DNA from: Herbaspirillum sp. WKF16
Lineage (GTDB): Bacteria > Pseudomonadota > Gammaproteobacteria > Burkholderiales > Burkholderiaceae_D
Assembly (NCBI RefSeq): GCF_028993615.1
Contig: NZ_CP118632.1
Coordinates: forward strand, 2,914,001 to 2,978,000
Length of the DNA: 64,000 nt
Reading direction: 5' to 3'
Shown: positions 38,759 through 48,508 of the stretch, one piece after another
How the letters are laid out: each line of letters starts with the position of its first letter
How positions within the stretch are numbered: the first letter of the stretch is position 1
Made by a program: the position numbers and the translations under genes
Notes under the pieces: model-generated
What the model saw: the letters and a program-made list of their open reading frames with translations, nothing else
What the model was told of the DNA's origin: nothing
Database searches by the model: none

Positions 38759-39883
38759 TTAAAAGACAATCAGGTCGCGCAGTCCTTCCCCGGTATGCAG
38801 GCGGTCGAAGCCGCGGTTGATGTCGGCCAGCGCCATGCGCTCGCCCATCAGCCGGTCGATCGGCAGGCGGCCGGCCTGGTACAGGCCGATGTAGCGCGGG
38901 ATGTCGCGCAGCGGCACGCAGGAACCGATGTAGCTGCCCTTGATCGTGCGTTCCTCGGCCACCAGGCTGACCTGCTGCAGCGGCCATTTGTGCTCCGGCG
39001 CCGGCAGCCCGGCGGTAACCGTCATGCCGCCGCGACGCGTCATGCGGTAGGCGGCTTCCATGGCCTGCACCGAGCCGGCCATCTCGAAGGCGTAGTCGAC
39101 CCCGCCCTTGGTGAGCGCCTTGACCTTCTCCACCGCGTCCGGATCGCGCGCGTTGACCGTGGCGGTGGCGCCCAGCGAGCGCGCCAGTTCCAGCTTGCTG
39201 TCGTGCAGGTCGACTGCGATCACCTCGCGCGCGCCGGAGGCCAGCGCGCCCAGCATCGTGCACAGGCCGACGCCGCCCAGGCCGAGCACGGCCGCCGTGG
39301 TGCCCGCCTTGACCTCGGCCGTGTTGACCGCCGCGCCCACGCCGGTCAGCACCGCGCAGCCGAACAGCGCGGCCTCCACCGGGTCGATGTCGGCCTCGAC
39401 CTTCACGCAGGAGCGGCGCGACACCACGGCGTGGTCGGCGAAGGCCGACACGCCCATGTGGTGGTTCACATGCTGCTGCCGGGTATGCAAGCGGCGTTGG
39501 CCCGACAGCAGCTCGCCCAGGGTATTGGTCGCCGCGCCCGGCTCGCACAGCGCCGGACGGCCTTCCATGCACGGCATGCAATGGCCGCAGCTGGGCACGA
39601 ACACCAGCACCACCAGGTCGCCGGCGCGCAGGTCGGTGACGCCGCTGCCCACCTCGACCACCTCGGCCGAGGCCTCATGCCCCAGCGCCATGGGCACCGG
39701 GCGCGGACGCACGCCGGTGATCACCGACAGGTCCGAATGGCACAGGCCGGCGGCTTTCATCTTCACCAGCACTTCGCCGGGGCCGGGCGGGTCCAGCTCC
39801 AGTTCTTCGATCTTCAAGGGCTGGCTCTGCGCGAACGGATGCACATCGGTCATTTCCCGCAAAACGGCGGCCTGGATTTTCAT
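38759..39883 (-). CDS. Zinc-dependent alcohol dehydrogenase (class III-like MDR)
   Basis: 374 residues, medium-chain dehydrogenase. Catalytic zinc ligands in AAGLCHSDLS (Cys) and ALGHEASAEV (His-Glu), structural zinc cysteines in PSCGHCMPCMEGRPALCE, cofactor site VLGLGGVGLCTMLGAL, with VDLHDSKLELARSLGA suggesting NAD use. The overall pattern is close to the S-(hydroxymethyl)glutathione dehydrogenase/AdhC group, although the substrate here is not known. Sits between the aldehyde dehydrogenase and dctP genes in one transcriptional direction, consistent with an alcohol-aldehyde-acid sequence. GGGAG precedes the ATG at 39883. Confidence 0.92.
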   Translation of the reverse strand: MKIQAAVLREMTDVHPFAQSQPLKIEELELDPPGPGEVLVKMKAAGLCHSDLSVITGVRPRPVPMALGHEASAEVVEVGSGVTDLRAGDLVVLVFVPSCGHCMPCMEGRPALCEPGAATNTLGELLSGQRRLHTRQQHVNHHMGVSAFADHAVVSRRSCVKVEADIDPVEAALFGCAVLTGVGAAVNTAEVKAGTTAAVLGLGGVGLCTMLGALASGAREVIAVDLHDSKLELARSLGATATVNARDPDAVEKVKALTKGGVDYAFEMAGSVQAMEAAYRMTRRGGMTVTAGLPAPEHKWPLQQVSLVAEERTIKGSYIGSCVPLRDIPRYIGLYQAGRLPIDRLMGERMALADINRGFDRLHTGEGLRDLIVF

Positions 39884-40035
39884 GTCTCGCTCCCTGTGGT
39901 TGCTTCGTTGGTTGATGGATTTGCGCAACGCCCAGATTACACGACCGCAGTCCACCCGGGCCGCCATGCCGCTCAAGAACTGCGAAGCGCCCGCAACGAT
40001 GCGCCTCGCCTGCAAGTTGCGGCATGCGGCGCGCC

Positions 40036-41478
40036 TTATTTGTAATAGTGGACGATGGTCTTGGTGGTGCTCATTTCCTCCAGCGCCAGCAAGCCCTTCT
40101 CGCGGCCGTGGCCGCTCTTCTTGACGCCGCCGAAAGGCAGCTCCACGCCGCCGCCGGCGCCATAGCAATTGATGAACACCTGGCCCGACAGGATGCGCTG
40201 CGCCAGCCGCGCCTGGCGTCCGCCGTTCTCCGTCCAGATGCCGGCGGCCAGGCCGTATTCGGTGGCGTTGGCCAGCGCGATGGCGTCCTCCTCATCCTTG
40301 AACGGCATGGCTGAAAGCACCGGGCCGAAGACTTCGCGGCAAGCCAGCGTGTGATCGCGCGGCACGCGGCCGAACAGGGTCGGCTTGACGAAGTAGCCGT
40401 CGGCCGGCACGCCCTCGCCCAGGCTGCCCTGCGCCAGCACCGGGATGCCCGAGGCCACCGCCTCGTCGATGAAGGCCTGCACCCGGTCGCGCTGCTTGCG
40501 GTTGACGATGGGGCCGCAATCCAGGTCCATCTCCGGCGTGCCCACGCGCACCTGGGCGAAGCGCTGCGCCACCTGCGCCACGAAGCTGTCGTAGATGCTC
40601 TCCTGCACCAGCAGGCGGCTGCCGGCCGAGCAGGTCTGGCCGGCGTTCTGGGTGATGGCCCTGACGATCGCCGGCAGCGCCTTCTCGACATCCACATCGT
40701 CGAACACGACCTGCGGCGACTTGCCGCCCAGCTCCAGCACGCAAGGGATATGGTTCTTGGCGGTGGCCTCCTGCACCATCACGCCGACCTCGGGCGAACC
40801 GGTGAAGGTGGCGAAGTCGATGCCGGGATGGGCCGTCAGCGCGGCCCCGGCCTCATGGCCGTAGCCGGTGACGATGTTCAACGCGCCCGGCGGGAAGCCG
40901 GCCTCCAGCGCCAGCTCGCCCAGCTTGATGCCGGACAGGCAGGCGTCTTCCGAAGGCTTCATCACGGTGGCGTTGCCCATGGCCAGCGCCGGCGCCAGCG
41001 AGCGGCCGAACATCTGCGCCGGATAGTTCCAGGGAATGATGTGCGCCGTCACGCCGTGCGGTACGCGCACCAGGCTGACGTTGTAGCCTTCCAGGTAAGG
41101 GATGGTCTCGCCGTGGATCTTGTCGGCGGCGCTGCCGTAGAACTCGAAGTAGCGCACCACCACCTTGACGTCGTTGCGCGCCACGGTGATCGGCTTGCCG
41201 GTGTCGCGCGCCTCCAGCTGCGCGATCTCTTCGGCATTGGCCAGGATCAGCTCGCCCAGGCGCACCAGCAGGCGGCCGCGTTCGGTGGCGGTCAGCCGGC
41301 CCCAGTCGCCGGAGAGCGCGCGGCGCGCGGCCGCCACGGCGAGGTCGATGTCGGCCTTGCCGCCGCGCGAGATCCGGGTGAACGCCTTGGCGTCGCTGGG
41401 ATCGATGACGTCGATCGCCTGGCCGTCCCGGGCCGCGTGCCAGCGGCCGTCGATCAATAGGGTCTTGGGGGAAGTCAT
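40036..41478 (-). CDS. NAD(P)-dependent aldehyde dehydrogenase
   Basis: 480 residues, ALDH superfamily. Catalytic Cys283 in NAGQTCSAGSR, general base Glu249 in LELGGKSPQ, cofactor contacts IIPWNYPAQ and FTGSPEVG. Oxidises an aldehyde to the acid. The closest well-known relatives by these motifs are betaine-aldehyde- and gamma-aminobutyraldehyde-type enzymes, which have broad specificity, so the substrate is open. It lies 41 bp after livF and is probably part of the same transcript. Confidence 0.93.
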   Translation of the reverse strand: MTSPKTLLIDGRWHAARDGQAIDVIDPSDAKAFTRISRGGKADIDLAVAAARRALSGDWGRLTATERGRLLVRLGELILANAEEIAQLEARDTGKPITVARNDVKVVVRYFEFYGSAADKIHGETIPYLEGYNVSLVRVPHGVTAHIIPWNYPAQMFGRSLAPALAMGNATVMKPSEDACLSGIKLGELALEAGFPPGALNIVTGYGHEAGAALTAHPGIDFATFTGSPEVGVMVQEATAKNHIPCVLELGGKSPQVVFDDVDVEKALPAIVRAITQNAGQTCSAGSRLLVQESIYDSFVAQVAQRFAQVRVGTPEMDLDCGPIVNRKQRDRVQAFIDEAVASGIPVLAQGSLGEGVPADGYFVKPTLFGRVPRDHTLACREVFGPVLSAMPFKDEEDAIALANATEYGLAAGIWTENGGRQARLAQRILSGQVFINCYGAGGGVELPFGGVKKSGHGREKGLLALEEMSTTKTIVHYYK

Positions 41479-41519
41479 GTCAGGGTCCTGTCATTGATTC
41501 GTCAAAATAGCTGGGGTGC

Positions 41520-42188
<669 letters not shown>

Positions 42189-42189
42189 C

Positions 42190-42930
42190 TCATTCCCCTA
42201 TCACATTGCGACGGATCTCCGGATTGCCCAGGACATCCTCCGGCTTGCCGTCAGCGGCGATGCGTCCCGAAATCCAGGCCGCCACGCGGGTGGCGTAACG
42301 GGTGACGATGTCGACGTCGTGCTCGACGAAGATCGAGGTGATCTTCTGCTCGTTCAGCACCCGCATGATGATCGCCATCAGGCCGTGCTTCTCCTCGCTG
42401 GAAACGCCGCTGGTAGGCTCGTCCATGATCAGCAGCTTGGGCTGCAGCACCAGCGCCATGGCGATGTCGAGCAGCTTGCGCTGGCCTTCCGGCAGCAGCG
42501 CGCACAGCTCGCCGGCGCGCTCGCGCAGGCCGACCAGGTCGAGGATGCGGTCGATCTCGGCCTCGGGCAGCACGCGCGCCAGCGGTGCCCATATGCGCAG
42601 CGCGCCGGTGCGTCCGGCCGCCGCCAGGCGGATGCAGTCGCGCACCGTGTGCTCCAGGAACAACTGCGGCAGCTGGAAGGAGCGCCCGATGCCGCGCTGG
42701 ACGATGGCGCGCGGCGCCAGCCGTGTGATGTCCTTCCCGTCGAAATGCACGCTGCCGCCGGTGGGCCGGATGAAGCCGGTGCAGATATTGATGAAGGTGG
42801 TCTTGCCGGCGCCGTTCTGGCCGATCACGGCGAGGCGTTCGCCCTCGTGCAGCGCGAAGTCGATGCTGTCGGCCACCACCACACCGCCGAAGGCCAGTTG
42901 CAGGCCGCTGGTCTGTAACAGCGCGCTCAT
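42190..42930 (-). CDS. livG: ABC transporter ATPase, LivG type
   Basis: 246 residues. Walker A GQNGAGKTT, Walker B LLIMDEPTSGVS, with the LivG-type GIGRSFQLPQLFLEHTV. The signature motif reads LLPEGQRK instead of LSGGQ, a variant seen in one branch of these ATPases. Starts inside the end of livM (4-bp overlap). Confidence 0.93.
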   Translation of the reverse strand: MSALLQTSGLQLAFGGVVVADSIDFALHEGERLAVIGQNGAGKTTFINICTGFIRPTGGSVHFDGKDITRLAPRAIVQRGIGRSFQLPQLFLEHTVRDCIRLAAAGRTGALRIWAPLARVLPEAEIDRILDLVGLRERAGELCALLPEGQRKLLDIAMALVLQPKLLIMDEPTSGVSSEEKHGLMAIIMRVLNEQKITSIFVEHDVDIVTRYATRVAAWISGRIAADGKPEDVLGNPEIRRNVIGE

Positions 42931-43901
42931 GAACGCACCTCCCCGATCAAGGGCCGGGCCTCGCTTGCCTGGGCCGGCGCGGCCTTGCGGAACAGCAATC
43001 CGGACAGGCCGCTGGGGACGAAGAACACCAGCCCGATCAGCACGAAGCCCAACACCATCTGCCAGGCGCCGGTGAACAGCGCGGCCGAATACAGCTTGAT
43101 GAACTCGAACACCACCGCGCCCAGGAAGGCGCCGACCGGATGGCCAACGCCGCCCAGGATGGAGATGAACACGATCTCGCCCGAACGCACCCAATAGCCC
43201 ATCTCCGGCGTCACCAGGCCCTGCATCAGCGCAAACATGGCGCCCGACAGGCCGCACAGCGCGGCCGAGAACACGTAGCCGATCCACAGCGCCTTGTTGG
43301 CCGACAGGCCGATGTATTCCAGCCGGGTCTCGTTGGTCTTCACCGCCGCCAGCGCCTGGCCGGCCACCGATTGCTGGTAGCGCTGCACCGCCAGCGCCAG
43401 CGCCACCGAACAGGCCACCGCCACCACCAGCAAGGCGGTCTCGAAGCCGTCGCGGTCGAGCTGCATGCCGAAGAAGGTCGAGCGCGCCACGCGGATGCCG
43501 TCGGTGCCGCCGGTCCAGCTGTAGAACTTGCCGAGGATGGAGAACAGCACCATCGACAACGCCAGGTTGAGCATGCCGAAGAAGATCGCCCGGTAGCGCA
43601 CCACGAACAGCCCGATCAGCATGCCCATGGCGGCGCCGCACAGCGCGCCCACCGGCAGCAGCAACGCGCTGTCGAGCCGCGGCACCGCGCGCGCCAGGAA
43701 GGCCGCGGCGTAACCGGCGGCGCAGGAGAACATCGCGTGGCCGAACGACAACTGGCCGGCGCGGATCAGGATCGACACCCCCAGCGCGGCCACGCCGAAG
43801 CTGGCGGCGATGACCACCGGCGTCTTCAGCCAGGGCCAGGCCAGCGGCGCGGCCAGCGCGACCAAGGCCAGCAGCAGGCCGGCAAGATTGGCTCGCGTCA
43901 T
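42927..43901 (-). CDS. livM: ABC transporter permease, LivM type
   Basis: 324 residues with eight to ten membrane helices and the LivM hallmark AVKTNETRLEYIGLSANKAL (cytoplasmic loop contacting the ATPase) and GGVGHPVGAFLGA. Overlaps the livH stop by one base (TGATG). Confidence 0.93.
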   Translation of the reverse strand: MTRANLAGLLLALVALAAPLAWPWLKTPVVIAASFGVAALGVSILIRAGQLSFGHAMFSCAAGYAAAFLARAVPRLDSALLLPVGALCGAAMGMLIGLFVVRYRAIFFGMLNLALSMVLFSILGKFYSWTGGTDGIRVARSTFFGMQLDRDGFETALLVVAVACSVALALAVQRYQQSVAGQALAAVKTNETRLEYIGLSANKALWIGYVFSAALCGLSGAMFALMQGLVTPEMGYWVRSGEIVFISILGGVGHPVGAFLGAVVFEFIKLYSAALFTGAWQMVLGFVLIGLVFFVPSGLSGLLFRKAAPAQASEARPLIGEVRS

Positions 43902-44806
43902 CACACCCTCCTCGCTTGCGCCACGGAAAACAGTCCTTGCGGACGGAACAGCAGCACCGCCACCATGATCAGGTAAGGCACCAGCACCTCCATCTCCGGC
44001 TGCAGGTAGACCGCGAAGGAACGCGCCAGGCCGATCAGCAGCGCCGTCACCAGCGTGCCCTCGATCTGGCCCAGCCCGGCGGTGGCCACCACGGCGAAGG
44101 ACAGCACGATCATCTCGGCGCCGATGCCCGGCACCAGCGAGGTGGTGGGCGAGGCCAGCGCCCCGCCCAGCGCGCCCAGCATGGAGCCGGCCACGAAGGT
44201 CAACAGGCAGATGCGCTTGGCGTCGATGCCCATCGCGGTAGCCACCTCGCGGTTGTGCGCCACCGCCACGATCTGGCGCCCGGTGCGGCTGGACTTGAGG
44301 AACCAGCGCAGCCCGACGAACACCACCAGCGCCACGCCCGGCAGCACCATCAGCTGGTAGCGGGTGTAAGTGATGCCCAGCACTTCGGCCACGCCGAGGT
44401 AGTTCACGATGTCGGAGACGAAATAAGGCTGGGCGCCCCAGATCATGCGCTGCAGGTCTTCGAAGATCATGAAGGCCGCGAAGGTCACCAGCAATTGCAG
44501 GATCTGTTCCTTGTGATAGATCCGGCGCAGCAGCAGCACCTCCATGACGGTGCCCAGCAGCGCGCCGATCACCAGCGCCGCCAGCACCAGCCACAGGAAC
44601 GACCAGGCCGGCGAAAGCCCTTTGGAGACCGCCCACAGCCCCAGCGTGGCGGCGAAGTAGCCGCCGAACGCATAAAGGCTGCCGTGCGCCATGTTGAGGA
44701 TGCGCATGACGCCGAACACCAGCGTCATGCCCAGCGCCACCAGAAACAGCAGCGCGGCGTAGGAGATGCCGTCAAGCACCGCCAGCAGGAACAATTCCTG
44801 ATTCAT
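43901..44806 (-). CDS. livH: ABC transporter permease, LivH type
   Basis: 301 residues, multi-spanning, with ILNMAHGSLYAFGGY near the N-terminus and VAHNREVATAMGIDAKRI as the ATPase-contacting loop. First membrane subunit of the importer, 13 bp after the binding protein gene. Confidence 0.93.
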   Translation of the reverse strand: MNQELFLLAVLDGISYAALLFLVALGMTLVFGVMRILNMAHGSLYAFGGYFAATLGLWAVSKGLSPAWSFLWLVLAALVIGALLGTVMEVLLLRRIYHKEQILQLLVTFAAFMIFEDLQRMIWGAQPYFVSDIVNYLGVAEVLGITYTRYQLMVLPGVALVVFVGLRWFLKSSRTGRQIVAVAHNREVATAMGIDAKRICLLTFVAGSMLGALGGALASPTTSLVPGIGAEMIVLSFAVVATAGLGQIEGTLVTALLIGLARSFAVYLQPEMEVLVPYLIMVAVLLFRPQGLFSVAQARRV

Positions 44807-44819
44807 GGCCGGCGTCCGC

Positions 44820-46130
44820 TCAGTTCACCGGAGGGAAGGTCTTGATGCGCGGATCCTTGAGGATCTCCGGCTTGATCGTCTTGACCCAGTCCACCGACTT
44901 CTGTCCGACCGGCGCGATCGCCATTTCAGCCGGGTAGATCTCGATCTTGTCGAGGATCGGGAACGGATAGGCGGCGGTCTTCCTGGTGGTGCCCAGCAGT
45001 TGGTCTTCCAGGCCCTGGCCGTCCTCGCGGATCTTCACCTCGTCGGTCAGGCCGCGGAACTTCAGGCCGTGCATCGCTTCGGCCAGTTGTTCGGTGCTCG
45101 GCCACTGGCCCTTGTTGGCCTTGATCGCCTTGTCGTAGCCGGCCACCAGGCCATCCAGCGCCTGGATCATGTGGTACACCGAATAGATCGGATAGGCGCC
45201 GGTCTTGGCCTTGAACTTCTCGACGAAGCCTTTCAGCTTGGGGTCGTCCTTCAGTACCGGATGCAGGAAGTAGTGGTCGCCGCGCGCGCCGATGATCACG
45301 CCGTCAGGCAAGGTGGTGCCCAGGCGCTCCAGCGAGCTTTCGGCCAGCGGCAGCACGAACTGCGCGTTCTTGATCAGGCCGCGCTGGGCCGACTGCCGCA
45401 CGAAGGTATCGAGGTCGCCGCCCCACGAGGTAGAGAGGATCACGTCCGGGCGCAGCGCCTGCAGGCGGCTGATCTCGGTGGAGAAGTCGGAGGCGCCGAA
45501 CTTGGGGAACAGCTCGGCCACCACCTTGACGTCGGGCTTGAGGATCTTCAGCGTCTGCGAGAACAGCTCCCACGAATCGCGCCCCCAGGCGTAGTCCTGG
45601 TTGACCACGGCGATGGTCTTGAAGTTGGGCTTCTGGCGCAGCAGGTACAGCACGCTGGCCACCATCTCGGTGGTGGCGTTGGCCTGGGTGCGCACCACGT
45701 ACTTGTAGCGGCGCTCTTCCAGCACCTTCTCGGTGCCGCAGTCCCACAGGATGTTCAAGACCTTCAGGTCTTCGGCCACCGGCGCCAGCGTGTTGCAGCT
45801 GCCGCTGGAGATCGAGCCCAGCATCACCTTGACGTTCTGCTCCTGCACCACGCGACGGTATTCCGAAAGCAGCTTGTCGCCGCCCACGCCTTCATCGATG
45901 AAGGTCGGCGTCACTTTCACGCCGTTGATGCCGCCCTTCGCATTGAGGTCTTCCAGGTAGAGCTCGGCCGCCTGCTTGGCCGGCACGCCGAACACCGAGG
46001 CCGGGCCCGAGGTGAAGGTGGTGATGCCGATCTTCAGTTCGGCCGGTTTGGCCTGCGCGAATGCGCCCTGCGAAAAGGCGAACGCGGATGCCGCGGCCAG
46101 CATCGCGCCGATGATTTTCTTGTTGAACAT
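44820..46130 (-). CDS. ABC transporter periplasmic binding protein, Leu/Ile/Val-type fold
   Basis: 436 residues, long for the family (usual about 370-400). Signal peptide to about residue 25 (QGAFA). Mature protein ELKIGITTFTSGPASVFGVPAKQAAELYLED fits peripheral binding protein type I. Segments GSISSGSCNTLAPVAEDLKV and DCGTEKVLEERRYKYVVRTQ are unlike amino-acid binders and fit the subgroup serving aromatic or carboxylic acids. The ligand is not predictable; itaconate or a related C5 diacid is the contextual guess. GGAGGAG lies close before the ATG. Confidence 0.92.
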   Translation of the reverse strand: MFNKKIIGAMLAAASAFAFSQGAFAQAKPAELKIGITTFTSGPASVFGVPAKQAAELYLEDLNAKGGINGVKVTPTFIDEGVGGDKLLSEYRRVVQEQNVKVMLGSISSGSCNTLAPVAEDLKVLNILWDCGTEKVLEERRYKYVVRTQANATTEMVASVLYLLRQKPNFKTIAVVNQDYAWGRDSWELFSQTLKILKPDVKVVAELFPKFGASDFSTEISRLQALRPDVILSTSWGGDLDTFVRQSAQRGLIKNAQFVLPLAESSLERLGTTLPDGVIIGARGDHYFLHPVLKDDPKLKGFVEKFKAKTGAYPIYSVYHMIQALDGLVAGYDKAIKANKGQWPSTEQLAEAMHGLKFRGLTDEVKIREDGQGLEDQLLGTTRKTAAYPFPILDKIEIYPAEMAIAPVGQKSVDWVKTIKPEILKDPRIKTFPPVN

Positions 46131-46446
46131 ATCTCCTCCAGGTGATGGATTGCAGTTACCCGGGGCCCACGCCCTGCGGCATCTGCGGCTGTCTATCGCT
46201 TACGCTCTTGTTTTGCTGGGTTGAACCGGCGCGCGCCGTCTCTTGCTCGCTCCGCACTGCCTTGCTGCAACTGCCTTGCTGCAACTGCCTGTTGTTGCGC
46301 TTCGTTGTTGCGCGTTATTGCTGCGCTTTGTTGTTCTGCTTCCGTTCAGCTTTACGGCACGACATTTCTGGTCGTCATGCGGGCGCGAGGCGCGCATTGC
46401 TTTGGCGTATCGGCCGGCATGTCGCCGGCTCCCTGGTTCTGTTTCT
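46131..46446. other. Low-complexity intergenic region inside the catabolic run
   Basis: 316 bases between the lyase gene and the binding protein gene, all else being tightly packed. It holds a 14-bp unit CCTTGCTGCAACTG twice in tandem (46260-46287), then a skewed stretch of GTTGTTGC/TTGCTGC words to about 46350. No convincing gene. A promoter for the transporter part could lie here, but none was recognised. Confidence 0.6.
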
Positions 46447-47286
46447 TCAGTGCTGCAATTCTCCCGCCTGGTGCAGGAACTTCTCGGCCTGCATGATCAC
46501 CGGCTTGTCGACCATCTTGCCCTTGAGCGAGATGGCGCCGCCGTCGCCGGCGCGCACCGCGGCCATCACCTCGCGCGCCCACGCCAGTTCCTGCGGCGTG
46601 GGCATGAAGCCGCGCCGCACCTCGTCCACCTGGCGCGGATGGATGCACAGCTTGGCGCCGAAACCGAGCCGGCGCGCCCGCGCCACCATCTTCGCCAGGA
46701 AGCCGGCGTCGTCGAAGGCGGTGGTGACGCCGTCGATCGGCGGCGCGATCCCGGCCAGGCGCGAGGCCAGCACCATCTCGACCCGGAACTGCAGCAGCTC
46801 CTCTTCTTCCGGCCCGCATTGCATGCCCAGGTCGACCTGGGCATCGATGGAGCCGAAGGCCAGGCGCACCACGCCGGGCTCGGCGGCGATCTGGCGCATG
46901 GCGGCCAGCCCTGCCGCGCTCTCGATCAAGGCGATCACGCCGGCGCCGGGATGCAGGCGCGCGGCAATCGCCGACACCGCCGCCGGCGTCTCGACCTTGG
47001 GCAGCACGATACCGCCCACCGGCAGCGCGGCAAAGGCCTGCACGTCGCCGGCGTGCCAGACGGTATCGGCGGCGTTCACGCGCACCCACAGGCGCTGCTG
47101 CGCACCGTTGTCGGCTATCCATTGCGCCAGCGTGGCGCGCGCCTCGTCCTTCTGCGGCAGGGCCACCGCGTCTTCGAGATCGACGATCACCGCGTCCGCG
47201 CCGCTGGCCAAGGCCTTGGCGTAACGGTCGGGCCGATTGGCCGGTACGAACAGGTAGGTGCTGGCCGAGGCCACGCGCGATGTCAT
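46447..47286 (-). CDS. ccl: CitE-like lyase, probable (S)-citramalyl-CoA lyase
   Basis: 279 residues, HpcH/HpaI-CitE aldolase fold. Conserved VDLEDAV near residue 40, acid ligands ALIESAAGL (Glu) and AFGSIDAQVDLG (Asp), and the late CIHPRQVD. In the itaconate pathway Ccl cleaves (S)-citramalyl-CoA to pyruvate and acetyl-CoA. The assignment rests on this family plus its neighbours: CaiB transferase, FAS1/MaoC hydratase, MmgE/PrpD, acyl-CoA dehydrogenase and LysR. It overlaps the CaiB gene by one base. Malyl-CoA or methylmalyl-CoA lyase activity is the alternative. Confidence 0.8.
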   Translation of the reverse strand: MTSRVASASTYLFVPANRPDRYAKALASGADAVIVDLEDAVALPQKDEARATLAQWIADNGAQQRLWVRVNAADTVWHAGDVQAFAALPVGGIVLPKVETPAAVSAIAARLHPGAGVIALIESAAGLAAMRQIAAEPGVVRLAFGSIDAQVDLGMQCGPEEEELLQFRVEMVLASRLAGIAPPIDGVTTAFDDAGFLAKMVARARRLGFGAKLCIHPRQVDEVRRGFMPTPQELAWAREVMAAVRAGDGGAISLKGKMVDKPVIMQAEKFLHQAGELQH

Positions 47287-48479
47287 CAGACGGCTCCCCG
47301 CTCGCGCAGCGCCGCGATGTTGTCGGCGTCATATCCCAGCGACGCCAGAATGCCGTCGGTATGCTGGCCCAGGCCCGGCACGGCATCCATGCGGTACTCG
47401 TAGGTGTCGTTGACGCCCGGCGGCAGCAGCGCCGGCAGCGCGCCGGCCGGCGAGCCGACCTCGGCCCAGCGGCCGCGCGCGGCCAGCTGCGGGTGCTCCC
47501 AGATGTCCTGCATGGTGGAGACCCGGGCGTTGGCGATCTGCGCCTCGTCCAGCCGCGCCACCACCTGCGCGGCCGTCATGCCGGCGAACATCTGCAGGAT
47601 CAGCGCGCGCAAGGCGTCGCGGTTCTCATGCCGGCGCGAGTTGTTGGAGAAGCGCTCGTCCGCGGCCAGCGACGCGTCTTTCAGCACCACCTCGCAGAAC
47701 ACCTTCCACTCGCGCTCGTTCTGCAGGCCCAGCATCACGACCTTGCCGTCGCCGGCGGCGAACGGGCCGTAGGGATAGATGGTGGCGTGCTCGGCGCCCG
47801 AGCGCACCGGCGCCGAGGCGCCCTGGTAGGCGTAGTACATGGGGAAGCTCATCCACTCGGTCAGCGCTTCCAGCATGGAGAGATCGATGTGGCTGCCGCG
47901 ACCGTCGCGCCCGCGCTTGATCAGCGCGGCCAGGATGTTGGAGTAGGCGTACATGCCGGCAGCGATGTCGGCAATCGAGCAGCCGGCCTTCGCCATGTCG
48001 TCGCGCGTGCCGGTGACCGAGAGGAAGCCGCCCTCGCTCTGGATCAGCAGGTCGTAGGCTTTCTTGTCGCGGTAAGGCCCGTCCTCGCCGTAGCCGGAGA
48101 TGTCGCAGACGATCAGGCGCGGATGCTTCTTGTGCAGCGCCTGCGCCGACAGGCCCAGGCCGGCGGCCGCACCGGGCGCCAGGTTCTGCACCAGCACGTC
48201 GGCCTCTTCCAGCAACTTGCCGATGATGGCCTTGCCGTCCTCGTCCTTCAGGTTCAGGGTCAGGCTTTCCTTGGAACGGTTGGTCCAGACGAAGTGCGAG
48301 GACAGGCCGTTGACGCGGGTATCGTAGCCGCGCGCGAAGTCGCCCACGCCGGGGCGCTCGATCTTGATCACGCGCGCGCCCAGGTCGGCCAGCTGGCGCG
48401 TGCAGAACGGCGCGGCGATCGCGTGTTCCAGGCTGATGACGGTGATGCCCTCTAGGGGGCGGTTGGATGGCAGCATCAT
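47286..48479 (-). CDS. ict: CaiB/BaiF CoA-transferase, probable itaconate CoA-transferase
   Basis: 397 residues, family III CoA-transferase. Starts RPLEGITVISLEHAIAAP, has LGARVIKIERPGVGDFAR, and the catalytic aspartate in SIADIAAGMYAY (Asp171, aligned with the known Asp of formyl-CoA transferase). It would move CoA from succinyl-CoA to itaconate. Inference of substrate comes from the neighbouring hydratase and lyase; succinyl-CoA:mesaconate or citramalate transferase are alternatives. Tightly coupled to ccl. Confidence 0.8.
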   Translation of the reverse strand: MMLPSNRPLEGITVISLEHAIAAPFCTRQLADLGARVIKIERPGVGDFARGYDTRVNGLSSHFVWTNRSKESLTLNLKDEDGKAIIGKLLEEADVLVQNLAPGAAAGLGLSAQALHKKHPRLIVCDISGYGEDGPYRDKKAYDLLIQSEGGFLSVTGTRDDMAKAGCSIADIAAGMYAYSNILAALIKRGRDGRGSHIDLSMLEALTEWMSFPMYYAYQGASAPVRSGAEHATIYPYGPFAAGDGKVVMLGLQNEREWKVFCEVVLKDASLAADERFSNNSRRHENRDALRALILQMFAGMTAAQVVARLDEAQIANARVSTMQDIWEHPQLAARGRWAEVGSPAGALPALLPPGVNDTYEYRMDAVPGLGQHTDGILASLGYDADNIAALRERGAV

Positions 48480-48508
48480 GTTTCCTTTGGGGCTGGAGCC
48501 TGGGCGGC

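Noticed and set aside
47286..48479. CaiB protein lacking its catalytic Asp (Glu204 in MLEAL)
   Set aside because: Alignment with formyl-CoA transferase puts the catalytic residue at Asp171 (SIADIAAGM), which is conserved.
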